Source of the DNA: Seminavis robusta
Taxonomy: Eukaryota; Bacillariophyta; Bacillariophyceae; Naviculales; Naviculaceae
Reading direction: 5' to 3'
DNA length: 64,000 bases
Assembly (NCBI GenBank): GCA_903772945.1
Contig: CAICTM010000440.1
Span: 1-64,000, forward strand
Part shown: one piece after another, positions 11,207-21,700 of the stretch
How the letters are laid out: each line of letters starts with the position of its first letter
How positions within the stretch are numbered: the first letter of the stretch is position 1
Translations under genes and position numbers: made by a program
The notes under the pieces: generated by a model
What the model saw: the letters and a program-made list of their open reading frames with translations, nothing else
The model's database searches: none
What the model was told of the DNA's origin: nothing

Positions 11207-11470
11207 TTCACGAAATATTGGAATTTGGCGCTATCACGATAGGTCGGCCGGCTTTCCATGTCTGAAAGACTTATGCGTGAAGGCAGAAAAGGTGCGCGAA
11301 ACGATATTACGAAGCTAGAATTTGGCTCGAACACAATGCTGGGGAATCCAGCGAGAATACGAACTACCAAGATTCCAAATTCCGTACATATGCGAAAGAT
11401 CTCCTGATTTCGTACGTCATTTCTATTAGCAAACTACCGCTGGCTTACAGCGCGTGGCTCTACACCTTAA

Positions 11471-12961
11471 CAGGACTTGCTAGTGCGACCTGGGAATGCG
11501 AATGTGAACCTTCAAGTTTACCCTAGGATTTATTATTAATAGTATGATGTAGTAGAATCAATGAAAAGAGAGAACTGTTCTGTGCTCTGTGCAGATTTAT
11601 TTGCGACTGCAACTGCCACCGGTACAAGTACTGTAACTAATTTTGTAAACCGCCAGCGTAAGTACCGGTGGTACGAATTCATATACTGTAATCCTGCTTG
11701 TCTTTTTACGATCTGCTGGTGCTGGTGGTCGAACCTGTTGTACCGAGAGCTGGCTCGAGAGCTCTACCTACCGCAGCCTAAAAATACCAGCTTCAGCAAC
11801 CTACAATGTGGAAGTTGAGCTGGACAAGCTGAGAGTTGCATGTTTCCATGCTTCGACACCATTAGGGTACGTTCACAAAGCGTTACTCAGAGTACAAGCA
11901 ACGCTAATACTGGCTGCATCTAGCTATTGACTTCATTAATTCGACTACTCAGTATGCATACCGGTAGCAATAAGAGTACATACCTCCAATGCGACAAAGA
12001 TACTGTTCCAAAGCGAGTTCGTCAATGGCCACAAATCAAGAGCAACCGAGGACTGTTTTGCCTTGATATTGCAGAGCCATTCGCAACATCCGATTCTGTA
12101 ATCTGAAGCTATTGAACCGGTGTACCGGTGGTATCGTACGGCATGTTGCTACAGTACATGTTGTTCTGTTGCATGCTGTATGCGCTTTCCCAAGGTCCAA
12201 GGGTCCTGGACAAATAAGCTTGAGTCAATAGCCAATTTAAAATTGCCGTTCTCTTGAACAATATTGCATAAAGGAATGGATTCTTATGTCCAAGCGAAAC
12301 TGTGAATCAAGAGTGAAGTTGCTCAATCAGAAAATAAATACTAAATAGATACGTTAAGGAGCGAGGGGGGTGAGGCGAGGCAAAGCAGTGGCTGCGGTGG
12401 TGGGTGGCTGGTGTGGTGGGCAGACGGGGAGAGCAATGAGGACGCGAGCAGGGCAAAACAAGGGGGGCAGGGAAGGGGGGTGCATGGAGGAAAACCAGGA
12501 AGGACAAGGGAGCAAAATTAGCGGAAGAGTGAAGTTGCTTGCTCAAAAGTGCACTCAAAAGTGCACTCAAAAGTGCACTCAAAAGTGCAGTCGTGGGACA
12601 AGATAATCGAATAATCGAATCGAATCGAATCGATTTGATTCGTAATGGATACATGTAGCCTTAACCCCCCATGCTTTCTGGGACTGCCGCCAGTCCAGTC
12701 CAGCGTCATTGCTTCCGACCCACTCTGTCCCCATGGCATCCTGGCCCACTTTACTTTCTTGGTGCTTTATCCGCTTTCATTCTCTCTGTGCCGTTGTTGT
12801 GGTTGCCGCTCTTGATCTCAGCCCTGTTCAGTCTAAGCAGAAGGACTTATACTGTATACCTTTATTGTTGTTGGCAGTATCATTGACAGACAAAAGCACT
12901 TGGTTGTATTCAGATTGACTATTATCTTCCATATACCCCAAATCAACCCAAATCCTGAACA
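11471..12961. other. Intergenic region upstream of DGAT2 gene
   Basis: No gene is supported. It contains several TACCGGT-type palindromes (11610-11670, 12115-12135), a purine-rich block (12360-12520), the 12-bp tandem repeat at 12542-12589, and a run of AATCGAATCGAATCG (12605-12640). The DGAT2 promoter probably lies in 12700-12960. Confidence 0.4.
12542..12589. repeat. Four exact copies of a 12-bp repeat
   Basis: CTCAAAAGTGCA is repeated four times head to tail without interruption. It lies in the intergenic region about 370 bp upstream of the DGAT2 start codon. Confidence 0.9.
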
Positions 12962-13993
12962 ATGACAGAATCCACTACCGGTACTAGTGCTACTAGCAAT
13001 GGCAAACCCAAGTTGGAAGAAGCGCAGAGCACTGCCGACATTTTGGTTGGTTTTGTGACGATGAGTATTCTCTTTACGATCATTATCGGCGTGGCTCTCT
13101 TTTTCCTAATTGGATCCATCCAGAGTCCTTCCAAAGTGGGTCTCTTTGTGGTGCTACCCTATTATACCTACACCATGTTTCTCCGACGTGACGAACTGAA
13201 GGATGGCAATCATTGGCATCACTTTAGTCAAAACTTTTTCGTTTTGAACATTTTCCGTCGCTATCTGCGCTTGGAGATTCAAAAACCCATTCCACCACAA
13301 GTCTTGGCACTAGACTCGCAAGACAAGGCGCAAGTCCTGCTGGCCGTCTTTCCCCACGGATCCAATTCCGATTATCGGGTCGCCATGGATGGCATTTTGC
13401 ACGAGGCATTGCCCATATTGGCGGAGAAAGTGCGAACCTTGACGGCTTCGTCTCTGTTTCGCGTGCCTCTGGCACGAGAGATTGCCTTGTGGACGGGATG
13501 CGTCGATGCGTCCAGAAAGGTGGCCGAACGACAATTCGATCAAGGACGGTCCATTTTGGTGCTACCGGGAGGAGAACAAGAACAAATTCGAACCCAAAAT
13601 GGCCGTGAGTTGGTGTATGTGGATAAACGAAAGGGGTTCATCAAATTGGCACTGCGCAAAAACGTGCCCGTCGTTCCCGTCTACGTCTTTGGCGCCAGTG
13701 ATTTGTATCATACCAGCAATGCCGCATTTGGACTAAGGTTGGCACTCGTCAAGAATCTCGGTGTAGCCATTCCACTAACAGCGGGCAAGTGCGGATTCCC
13801 CCTCTGTCCAGTCAATGTCAAAACAACCATTGTCTTTGGAACTCCTATTGAAATGAAATGCAAAGAACCAGGCAAACCCACAGATGAAGAAGTCCAAGCC
13901 AAACACAAGGAGTTTGTGATGGCATTGGAAAAACTATTTGACGACAATAAAACGGCACTGGGATATGGAGATCGCAAACTGGATATCATGTAG
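12962..13993 (+). CDS. DGAT2: Diacylglycerol acyltransferase type 2 (DGAT2 family)
   Basis: Catalyses the last step of triacylglycerol synthesis, acyl-CoA plus diacylglycerol to TAG, in ER or lipid-droplet membranes. The 343-aa single-exon protein has an N-terminal hydrophobic hairpin (about residues 28-52 and 58-73), FPHG at 130-133 in place of the usual HPHG/YFP-type catalytic block, ASSLFRVPLARE (162-173), LPGGEQEQIR (201-210), and RKGFIKLALR with VPVYVFGASDLY (223-249). This is the order expected for the DAGAT family, and the length is normal. The family also contains mono- and wax-acyltransferases, so the exact acceptor is not proven. The start is the first ATG, followed by a polar head before the membrane segment. 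There is no operon-like context. Confidence 0.88.
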   Translation: MTESTTGTSATSNGKPKLEEAQSTADILVGFVTMSILFTIIIGVALFFLIGSIQSPSKVGLFVVLPYYTYTMFLRRDELKDGNHWHHFSQNFFVLNIFRRYLRLEIQKPIPPQVLALDSQDKAQVLLAVFPHGSNSDYRVAMDGILHEALPILAEKVRTLTASSLFRVPLAREIALWTGCVDASRKVAERQFDQGRSILVLPGGEQEQIRTQNGRELVYVDKRKGFIKLALRKNVPVVPVYVFGASDLYHTSNAAFGLRLALVKNLGVAIPLTAGKCGFPLCPVNVKTTIVFGTPIEMKCKEPGKPTDEEVQAKHKEFVMALEKLFDDNKTALGYGDRKLDIM

Positions 13994-14751
13994 GTATATT
14001 ATAAACTTGCTTGGATCCAAAGTAGCTGTGGGCGTTGAATTCATTCATTGCGCTTGGGTGTCCATGGATTGATCTACATTTTATAGAAAGATTGGTTGCT
14101 TCCACGATGTACGTTCCCGTAAGCGATGACATTCTGTTTGGGCTCCTTCAAAAGTCACAATCTAGAACGGATTCAGACAAGTGCTGGGGGGCGACGCATG
14201 AGCCCTGGCCTAGGCGTTCCAACATGCAAGTCTGCTCACCGGCCTCCTCAGAGGGTGGGACGCAACCAGCTAGAGTACGCTTTGGTAAAGAAAGGAACAG
14301 TTCATCACACGAACGGTAGCCTGTAGCTATTGCAGTGCGGCCTTGCTCCAGCTTTGTATCAGCCACCACTGTTGTGCTAGCTAGGAGTACTGGTATTGCC
14401 TTCCTGCTTCCTGACAAGCTCTTCTTCAGTGGGAATGTCGGTTCATGTAGCGTCTTCTCAGTGAGAGTTCAGTCCTTATGCTGGTACTACAGGTAGTTCT
14501 TACTTGCGCTGTGGTAGTACTCGGCATCAGACGTTTTGTCTCGCCAGGCAAGGTTAGAAGCACAGAGTTGAAGCTTCAACTGCAATAAGCAGAAAAGTGA
14601 AATGCTATGATGCAACATCTATTCAAATGTACAAGTTAATATTTAGTGGGAGTTATCTACGGGGCAAGCGTAGCGCCTATGGACAGATCACTTGACGGCC
14701 GAAGTACGTGTGAGTCAGTCTCCAACTCTGCTCCGTTGCTTCCAACTTAAC
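13994..14751. other. Spacer between convergent genes (DGAT2, phytotransferrin-like)
   Basis: It holds the 3' ends of two convergent genes. No coding sequence, repeat or RNA gene is recognised. Confidence 0.45.
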
Positions 14752-17429
14752 TTAGACAGCAGAAACAGTCGCATACAAGAACAAACAGGCAGCAGCGAAA
14801 CCACTGAGGAGGGTCGTGGACGTTGAGGATGCACCAGAAGTTGCCGAATTGGCAAACACAAAAGTAGGACGGTCTTCGTTGACTTCAATTTCCCCATCCT
14901 GATTGAGCTCATCTTCTTCCTCGTTGACGGATGTTGCATTGGTCGCCCGCAAGGCTTCCTCCTCTTCGCTTGGGCCTCCATCTGAACCTCCACCACTACT
15001 GGGACGGGCTATGCCAGCGGTGTCTTCTTCTTCTGTTTCTTCCTCGTCATCCTCTCGGTCGGGCTTGGGTTTTTCTTCTTCTTCAGGGTACTCCTCTGTC
15101 GCGGGTCCTGTGAAAACTCCCGTACCAGTCTGTGCCGTCTCTTCTGGTTTCTCTGATTCTTCTTCTTCCATGGCTCCGCCCACTGATCCAACTTCACAGG
15201 GACCCACAAGAGAGCCACTTCCACTGTAGATGATATCTGGGGTTGCGCAAAAGGCAAAGTTGGAGTTCACGAAACAGGCACAGTCACAGCTTGGTGGGAT
15301 ATTCTGAATTTGATCCTTCACAAGTCCTGGGCATTCCTCGACTGTCTTTGTAGCCGAAATGCTGCTGTCCCCACCAAATGCCGCGCTGCAGGGAGGACAC
15401 ACAGTCACTGAATCTACAGTCGACTCGGGTTCCCCCGACGAGATGGTCACATCAGTTTGCGTGGTGGTGACAGTCACATTCGTCTGCGTGGTTGTAACTG
15501 TGACTTGAGTCTCAGAAGTCGTCAAGTTGACAACAAGAGTCGTCGGTGCAGCAGTTTCAACAATTGCAGGTTGCGTTGTTTCAGAAGTGACAACCGGTTG
15601 CGTGGCGTTCGACTCAGCAGCAGGCTGCGTGGTATTGGACTCCGCAGCAGGTTGCATGGTTTCGGATTCGACAGCCGGCTGCGTGGTTTCGGTTTCGATA
15701 GCTGGTTGCGTGGTGGTACCTTCGTTAGCAAGGATTTCGCTATCAACACATGGCTCACCTCCTGAGACGAAGTTTCGAATAGAGCTGGTGGAGTCGCCTG
15801 AACTAGCAAGGACGAGACCGCCAATATCGGCACAAGTCAAACCCAAGCACCGGTAGTTTCTCTCAAAGGCAGACTTGACCTCCTCAAATCGGGGTGAAAG
15901 CAACGCTCCAAGCATCATGTTGCTGTAGATGACCTGAGCATCGACCGGGCTACATGCGTGGACAAGAGGAAGGACACCAGAAGCATAGACTGCCCCCAAG
16001 GCATTGGCCCTCTCGTCGGTGACGTCTTGAACATCTTTCAGATATGCAAAACGCAAAGTTCCTTGAATCAATGGAACAGCCATGAGGTTGGAAATGCGAT
16101 CTTTGGATGTTCTGGCAGCGGCGCAGTTTCCCACGAGCAATTGCCGTTGTCCTGTCAGGAACTCTGCCATAATATCGTCACTAGCCTTGGAGCTGCCACC
16201 CTCGCAAGTTCCAAAGCTACGGCACCGTTTGTTTGCAATGTTGTACAGGAAGTCTCCTTCGTCACCGTCGGTTACCTTGGCCATGGATCCTACAAAGTAC
16301 GCCACTGCCTTGTCCCACGGATTCGTATTGTCATCGCCACAGCCAGTAACGGGGCACCCAGCATCGCAGTCGTAACAAGCATCCTCCATTGACTTGATCA
16401 CTTGCATGAAAACATTCAAGAACACGCTTCCCTTGTGGACAAACTCTGAGGAAAAGGGACGTCCATGAGAGTGGGAGTTGGGCCTCGTGCTTCTTCATAA
16501 CGTCTTTAATTGACTTACCTACAACACCGTCAGATGTTGTGGACTCAAAGTTTCCAAAGTTGAGATTACCATTGGCAAAATTCGTGGATCCACCGGTGAA
16601 GGCTGCCATGATCATTTCGTTCCCGTAGTCAAAGCTGCTGTAGTAGTTGAAGAACTTTTCGTACGTGCCATACGGGCAGTTATCGCAGTTGTACATCGTA
16701 TCTCGTGCGTTCGTGCTAATGCTCTGAAGGCTGCGTCCATTCTTGTTATCGCTGAGGGCATTATACGTGTAGTCCAAGTTGTAGATAACGGGATCATCAG
16801 GGCCACCGATGCTCATAATGCCCTGTCCCCCGAAACCTGTTCCAAAGACGGACAAGAAAACGAGTGAGAACCTACATGTACTACTGGAAACTAGCCAGAT
16901 AACTAGTTCGACTGCAATACTTACATTCATCAAGAGTGGGATCTGGGCTAGCACCCACTTGGCATCCTACGTAGGATCGTTGAGAAGCACTTGTTGCGTA
17001 CGCAACCAACACTTCCGTGGCGCCGGCTTGAAGGTCCTCCATGAGAAACCCACGAGCCTGAACAGCGGGATTGACAAAGGCAGGTCCAGAAACAGACATT
17101 CCCTTCGGCAGGTCGACCCCGTCGCCCACGGGACTAGTCAATGTCAAGACAGCGTAGTTTTGCGTGAATGCACCTTCTTCATAGACTGCTTGTGCTTGAG
17201 CCATGGACTCTGGTGTTTGTAGATTCAACAAGTTTTCCATGGTAAGCAGATCCAAATCGAGGGCCGCTTGATCTGTCACTTGTGTCAAAGGACTGTAATC
17301 CAAGATATCTTCTTGCTGCTGCAACTTTCGCGCTTCTTCCCCTAGTTTCGGCTCAAACGCATGAATCCCCGCTGTCGGACCCATACAAGCAGCCGCCAAC
17401 ACAGCATGCAAGGCATTCGACAATCTCAT
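14752..17429 (-). CDS. FEA1-domain phytotransferrin-like surface protein (ISIP2A-like)
   Basis: Likely a cell-surface iron-binding protein of the FEA1 / ISIP2A group, which takes up ferric iron with carbonate. Exons 17429-16925, 16836-16519 and 16445-14752 join in frame to 838 aa; the introns are 88 and 73 bp with GTAAGT donors. An N-terminal signal peptide (MRLSNALHAVLAAACMGPTA) is followed by an extracellular domain. Its WDKAVAYFVGSM, LYNIANKRCRSFGTC and LIQGTLRFAYLKD blocks fit the family. Then come TTQPA-type repeats (about 5 of ESETTQPA), a Cys-rich module (CPPCSAAFGG; CDCACF), an acidic stretch and a C-terminal hydrophobic tail suited to TM or GPI anchoring. Assignment is from motif recall. 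Iron regulation is expected for the family but not visible here. Confidence 0.72.
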
Positions 17430-18715
17430 GGTTGCTAGGTCAGTCGATCGATCAATTGCTTGGTTGAGGTTTCTACTTCTTCGTCTCTCGCAATCTCTCG
17501 CAATCGGGAATTGTGCTGTGGGAAAGAGCCGCTTCGTTACAAGAACCAAAAAAGGTGAGCTTCAACAAAAATCGGAACAGAGTGGGGTTTTGACTTGACT
17601 TGCGCTCATTCGCAGGCCTGCACGCTCTGTTGCTTCCGAACACGCCAAAAAAGAAGCCGAAACCCCAGCATCCACTCTCGCAATAGTCCACTCTCACCCA
17701 TAGTAGCCTCTTTCATCACCAGCTTCCTGGGCAACCGCTGAGTTCCCGCCAAGGATACTATCGAAGGATGCGTTGCTGCGGGTTGCCGTCGACGAAAATC
17801 ATGCAACCAGTGGTGGAGGACCTGCCCGTTACTGCTCGACGAATATCTTTGACTCCGATTAACACGCTTGGAAGCATCTGTGGCTGAACGTACTAGTACG
17901 GTCGCCGGTACCGGTACTACTCTGCCTGGATCAACCAGTGGGGTTGGATGCATTGGTCAACTTCTGACTGAAAACCCGGTGGGCACCGGCGCATGATGTT
18001 GTTTGAAAACAGAAGGAAGGTGGGGGCATCTGTCGCTGTGGAAGAGCGCATGCGCGGGTCCACCCATCTCATGGGTTCCGCCCGGTTTCTAAAGGTCCAA
18101 AGAACACAAAACCCTGGCTGCATGTAAGCTACCACCAGATGGATTCTAGCTGGCTAGCTAGCTAGCAACGCTTCCTTTCTTACAACAGTTAGCATCAGCA
18201 CTGGCATCAGCACTGGCATCCCGCAACAGGGGGCTTCAGCACTGCTGTTCCCACACTGCTGCTGCCGCAGTACCACTTGGCCCCAGCATGGCTGCAATCC
18301 CCACAATGCTTGGACACAGCACTGTCGGTCCAGACACAGCGCTGTCGGTCCCAACACAGTGAGCCCAAAAAGTGGTTTTTGACGCCCAACCAGTGTGGGC
18401 AAAAATTATGGGATTGCCAAGCAGAAGGTTCATCTTCAGCCACAGAAAGCTTCAAAAGCTGGAAACGTAGTACCTGGTAGTTGGTACCGTATCTGTTATG
18501 CATTATTAAAGGGATGTTGTGCGTGCAATAATCAAAGCTGAGAATGTTGGTGTGGACTTGACGCATCAAATAAGACAGGCATTGGCTTGTGTCCTTCCTG
18601 GTGCATTTTCGTGTCAAGACCAATAGCTAGATGGTTAGTTACTGGTTAATTACATAGCACGGTGGTCAAAATCGATGATCCCGACGAGTGGACAACGGAT
18701 AGGCGAGCAAACTTC
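17430..18715. other. Intergenic region upstream of phytotransferrin-like gene
   Basis: No gene is supported. It contains the promoter side of the phytotransferrin-like gene and the 3' flank of the next one. Short imperfect repeats occur at 18185-18370, including GCATCAGCACTGGCATC and CAGCACTGTCGGTCC with CAGCGCTGTCGGTCC. A TAGCTAGCTAGC run lies near 18150-18165. Confidence 0.4.
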
Positions 18716-21700
18716 CTAGTAGGCACTGTCGGAGATATCAGCAATGTAGCTGCTGGGCATATGCTTCCTCAACGCAACTCGTTCTGCAATGCTGGCCAAA
18801 TAGATCGCTTCCTCTTGGGTGGGAATAGGCATGACCTCATCGTCAGAATCGGCTTGGAGTAGCTCCATCCTCCGAGCGCGGGAAAACAATTCTTCGACGT
18901 CATCGGGGATATTGGCAGGCATACGGTTGTAGAGTGTGGCATACAGAACGCATCCAATTAAAAAGGTACCATGAGGCGTGGGATGAAACCCATCAGTGAA
19001 AAAGAGCTTCTTCCACATGCTTCGATTTTCTTCCCAAATGACCAAGAAGGCCAAACCTGCTGGAGCAATCAGCGGCTCTTGCCCAGGTGGTAGCGCAACA
19101 GTCAAGTCTTCCGCATATTTTAAATACCCCTGATACAATGCCGAAGAGAAGGTTGGCACATCCTGCCAGATGTAGTCGTAATCTTCGTCAAATTGCACAT
19201 CGGCGTCGTAGGAATAGGCATACGTTGCCAACAGAACGGGGCGGGCTTTGATTTGCTTGAGATAAGGAGCATAGACGTACTTCAAAACCTGTTCGGCCAG
19301 TTCGCGTTCTTCAGGTAGGGCCGGACCAAGGGTCTGATCGTTCATGACCACATAGTCCCATAGCTGGACTGTAGACTCCGCGTTGTCACTAGCCGCCTCA
19401 AGATACTGTTGTTGTGTGTATCGCAAATAGGCGGGATCTTCAATGCAGGGGTTCTTCCCGTCATCTTTGTACTGCCCGTTCTCATTGCCGGCGACCATGT
19501 TGTCGTCAGTCCCAAACAAGAGCTGAGTCACTGTGCAGGCTCCAAAGTCGTAGATCGCAGGAGGTCCGCTCGCTCCATTGCCGTCGTCGTCATCTTCGTT
19601 CACGTAGTAGTACAAGTCGTCGTCCTCGCTGATTTCTTTGACGAATGCATTATCTGTTTGCCACTTGTTGTACATGCCATTGCCCGAGTACAGGATTGTC
19701 CGTAACCGTGTCGCTCCATGCAAACACGAGTTCTGCGAAATGCGTCCTCTGCTCAGTTCTTCCATGAATCGTGGCAAATCATTGACGAAAGTGATCGAGT
19801 TCCCGATAAAGGCTACGCGAATGTGCTTGTGAGTGGCCGACTTGGGCAAGAACAAGAGCCCCGCAAAGGTCAGCATGAAAAACCCAATGAGGCCTACTTT
19901 GGATTGGACCACTGTACAGAAGTTCACCCCGAGAGGACTCTTGCTGCTGCTGTACTTCGCTGCAGTAGATCCCATCGGAGGGTGAGAAGGGTCGTTTCCG
20001 CCATCAAACCAGATTGGTGGGTACTTTGGATTAGAGTCGCTTGGTGGTTTGGGCGAGGCGTGTTCTGGAGAGGAAGGGGGGGCACCATTGCCATTAGGCT
20101 GCGACGGTGATTCAGCACCTGCAAAGTCGTGCGGTTGCTGTTCGAACGCTGCTTGTTGATGTTGAGCTGCAAAATTGGGGTCAGAGGATTGGCGGCGCCA
20201 AACACCGCCAATCCTGGATGCTTCCCCAAGCTTGCCAAATCTCCCGTATTGATGGAAATGATGTTGTGGACTGCGGGCAGGAGTGGCGGATGACAAGGTG
20301 GTAGTTTCGTCGCCGCCACCACTACTGAAATTTTCGCCCAAAATGGCAATCTCCTCTTGAATCAGTGCCACCAAATCGGGGCATGTATTCTGTTTATGAA
20401 TGGCCAAATCCAACGGTGTTTGTCCGTATCGATTCGGCATGTGCAACGCCAATGGATTTTCAAAAATGATCTTTCCGATAATGTCCAACCACACTCTAGA
20501 CGTTCCAGTAACCGTACTGGAATGATCAAGTTCTGTTGCGCCATCCTGACTGACAACAGAAACGGTGCACTGACTGGGGGTCGCGACGGCAGCCGCTGTG
20601 GCCGATAGAATAGCGAGATGCAACGGCAAGTTCCCGTCTTCATTCTTTCGTCGAATGTTTCGGGGACACAAGTTATAGAGTAACTGGATGACCAGCAGCA
20701 AGGAATCACTTTCATAGTAGGGGTCATGCGGCTGTTGCTGTTGTTGTTGTTGTTGTTGTTGAGACGACGACGACGACAGCAACTTCAGAGCCAACCTCAC
20801 TGCCTTGTCATTGCGGCTACTGGGTACCATACAAGCAATGTGGAGTGGGGTATTTCCAAGGGAATCTCGTGCTTCCATGACACCAGATTCCTTCTTCGCT
20901 TTGGCCGCCAATTGGTAGATTTCTGTCACCGATGCCCCTCGATACAGGGCTTCGTGCAAAGGCGTAACCTTCGATGTCGGATCCAACTTGACTTCCCCCA
21001 AGGGAGGGAGTCGATGAATTTCCTTGTCATTCTTATTGCCACTGTTTGCAGAACTGGCAACACCGCTACGGTCTTCCACTGGGGCAGGTTCAATAAATGT
21101 GGTTTCAATGGCAGTGGCTTCCACTACGGTCGTGTTGTTGTCATCGTTGTTGTTTGTGTTGTTGTTATTGTTGTTTTCGCCGTCGACTTCTTCGGGATGA
21201 ACCCAAAATATGTGTGGTTGCAGCAGTGACGGCAGACTTCCCCATGTGGAAGCCACACTTGCGGCAGCATCCACGGTAGTCTTTGGTTCTTCTTCCTGTT
21301 GTTGATCGGACCGATCCAAAGCGCTGAAATTTCGTTTTCCCAACGATTGTGGCTCCTGGTTGGATGCCACGGACCGGGCCGAGCTCTGATGAAATTTGGG
21401 TGTGGGCTCTCCATGATATGTCGAGACGGATCTAGCATCTTTGTGGTTCATATTCATGGGGGACCATGAGACAGCTCGGACAGCCCACCCAAATGCATCC
21501 TGTGCGCCGTTGGATGTGGATTCTTGGTCAGCACAAGAATTGCTGGTGGATTCTTCTTGGTTGGTGGTGGACACATCATCATTATTGGAAGTGTTGTTGG
21601 TCAGTGATCGGTCATGGTTGGAGGAACTCGTCTGCGATTCTCGGTACGATGAGACCGACCTGGCCGAACTGTGATGGAACATTCTGGGTGTGGGCTCTCC

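Larger units (their letters stand above)
7709..11470 (-). mobile_element. Mutator-type DNA transposon with ~40-bp TIRs
   Basis: The left end reads TTAAGGTGTTAAGCCACGCG and continues CAGTAAGCCAGCGGTA. The right end is its inverted counterpart, TACCGCTGGCTTACAGCGCG then TGGCTCTACACCTTAA, with only a few mismatches over 40 bp. The 3.76-kb interior is one minus-strand transposase in two ORFs (8560-10323 and 10346-11206), plus about 0.85 kb of 3' and 0.24 kb of 5' non-coding DNA. I could not identify a clear 8-11 bp target duplication. TIR similarity and the nearly open transposase suggest a fairly young insertion. Confidence 0.8.
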
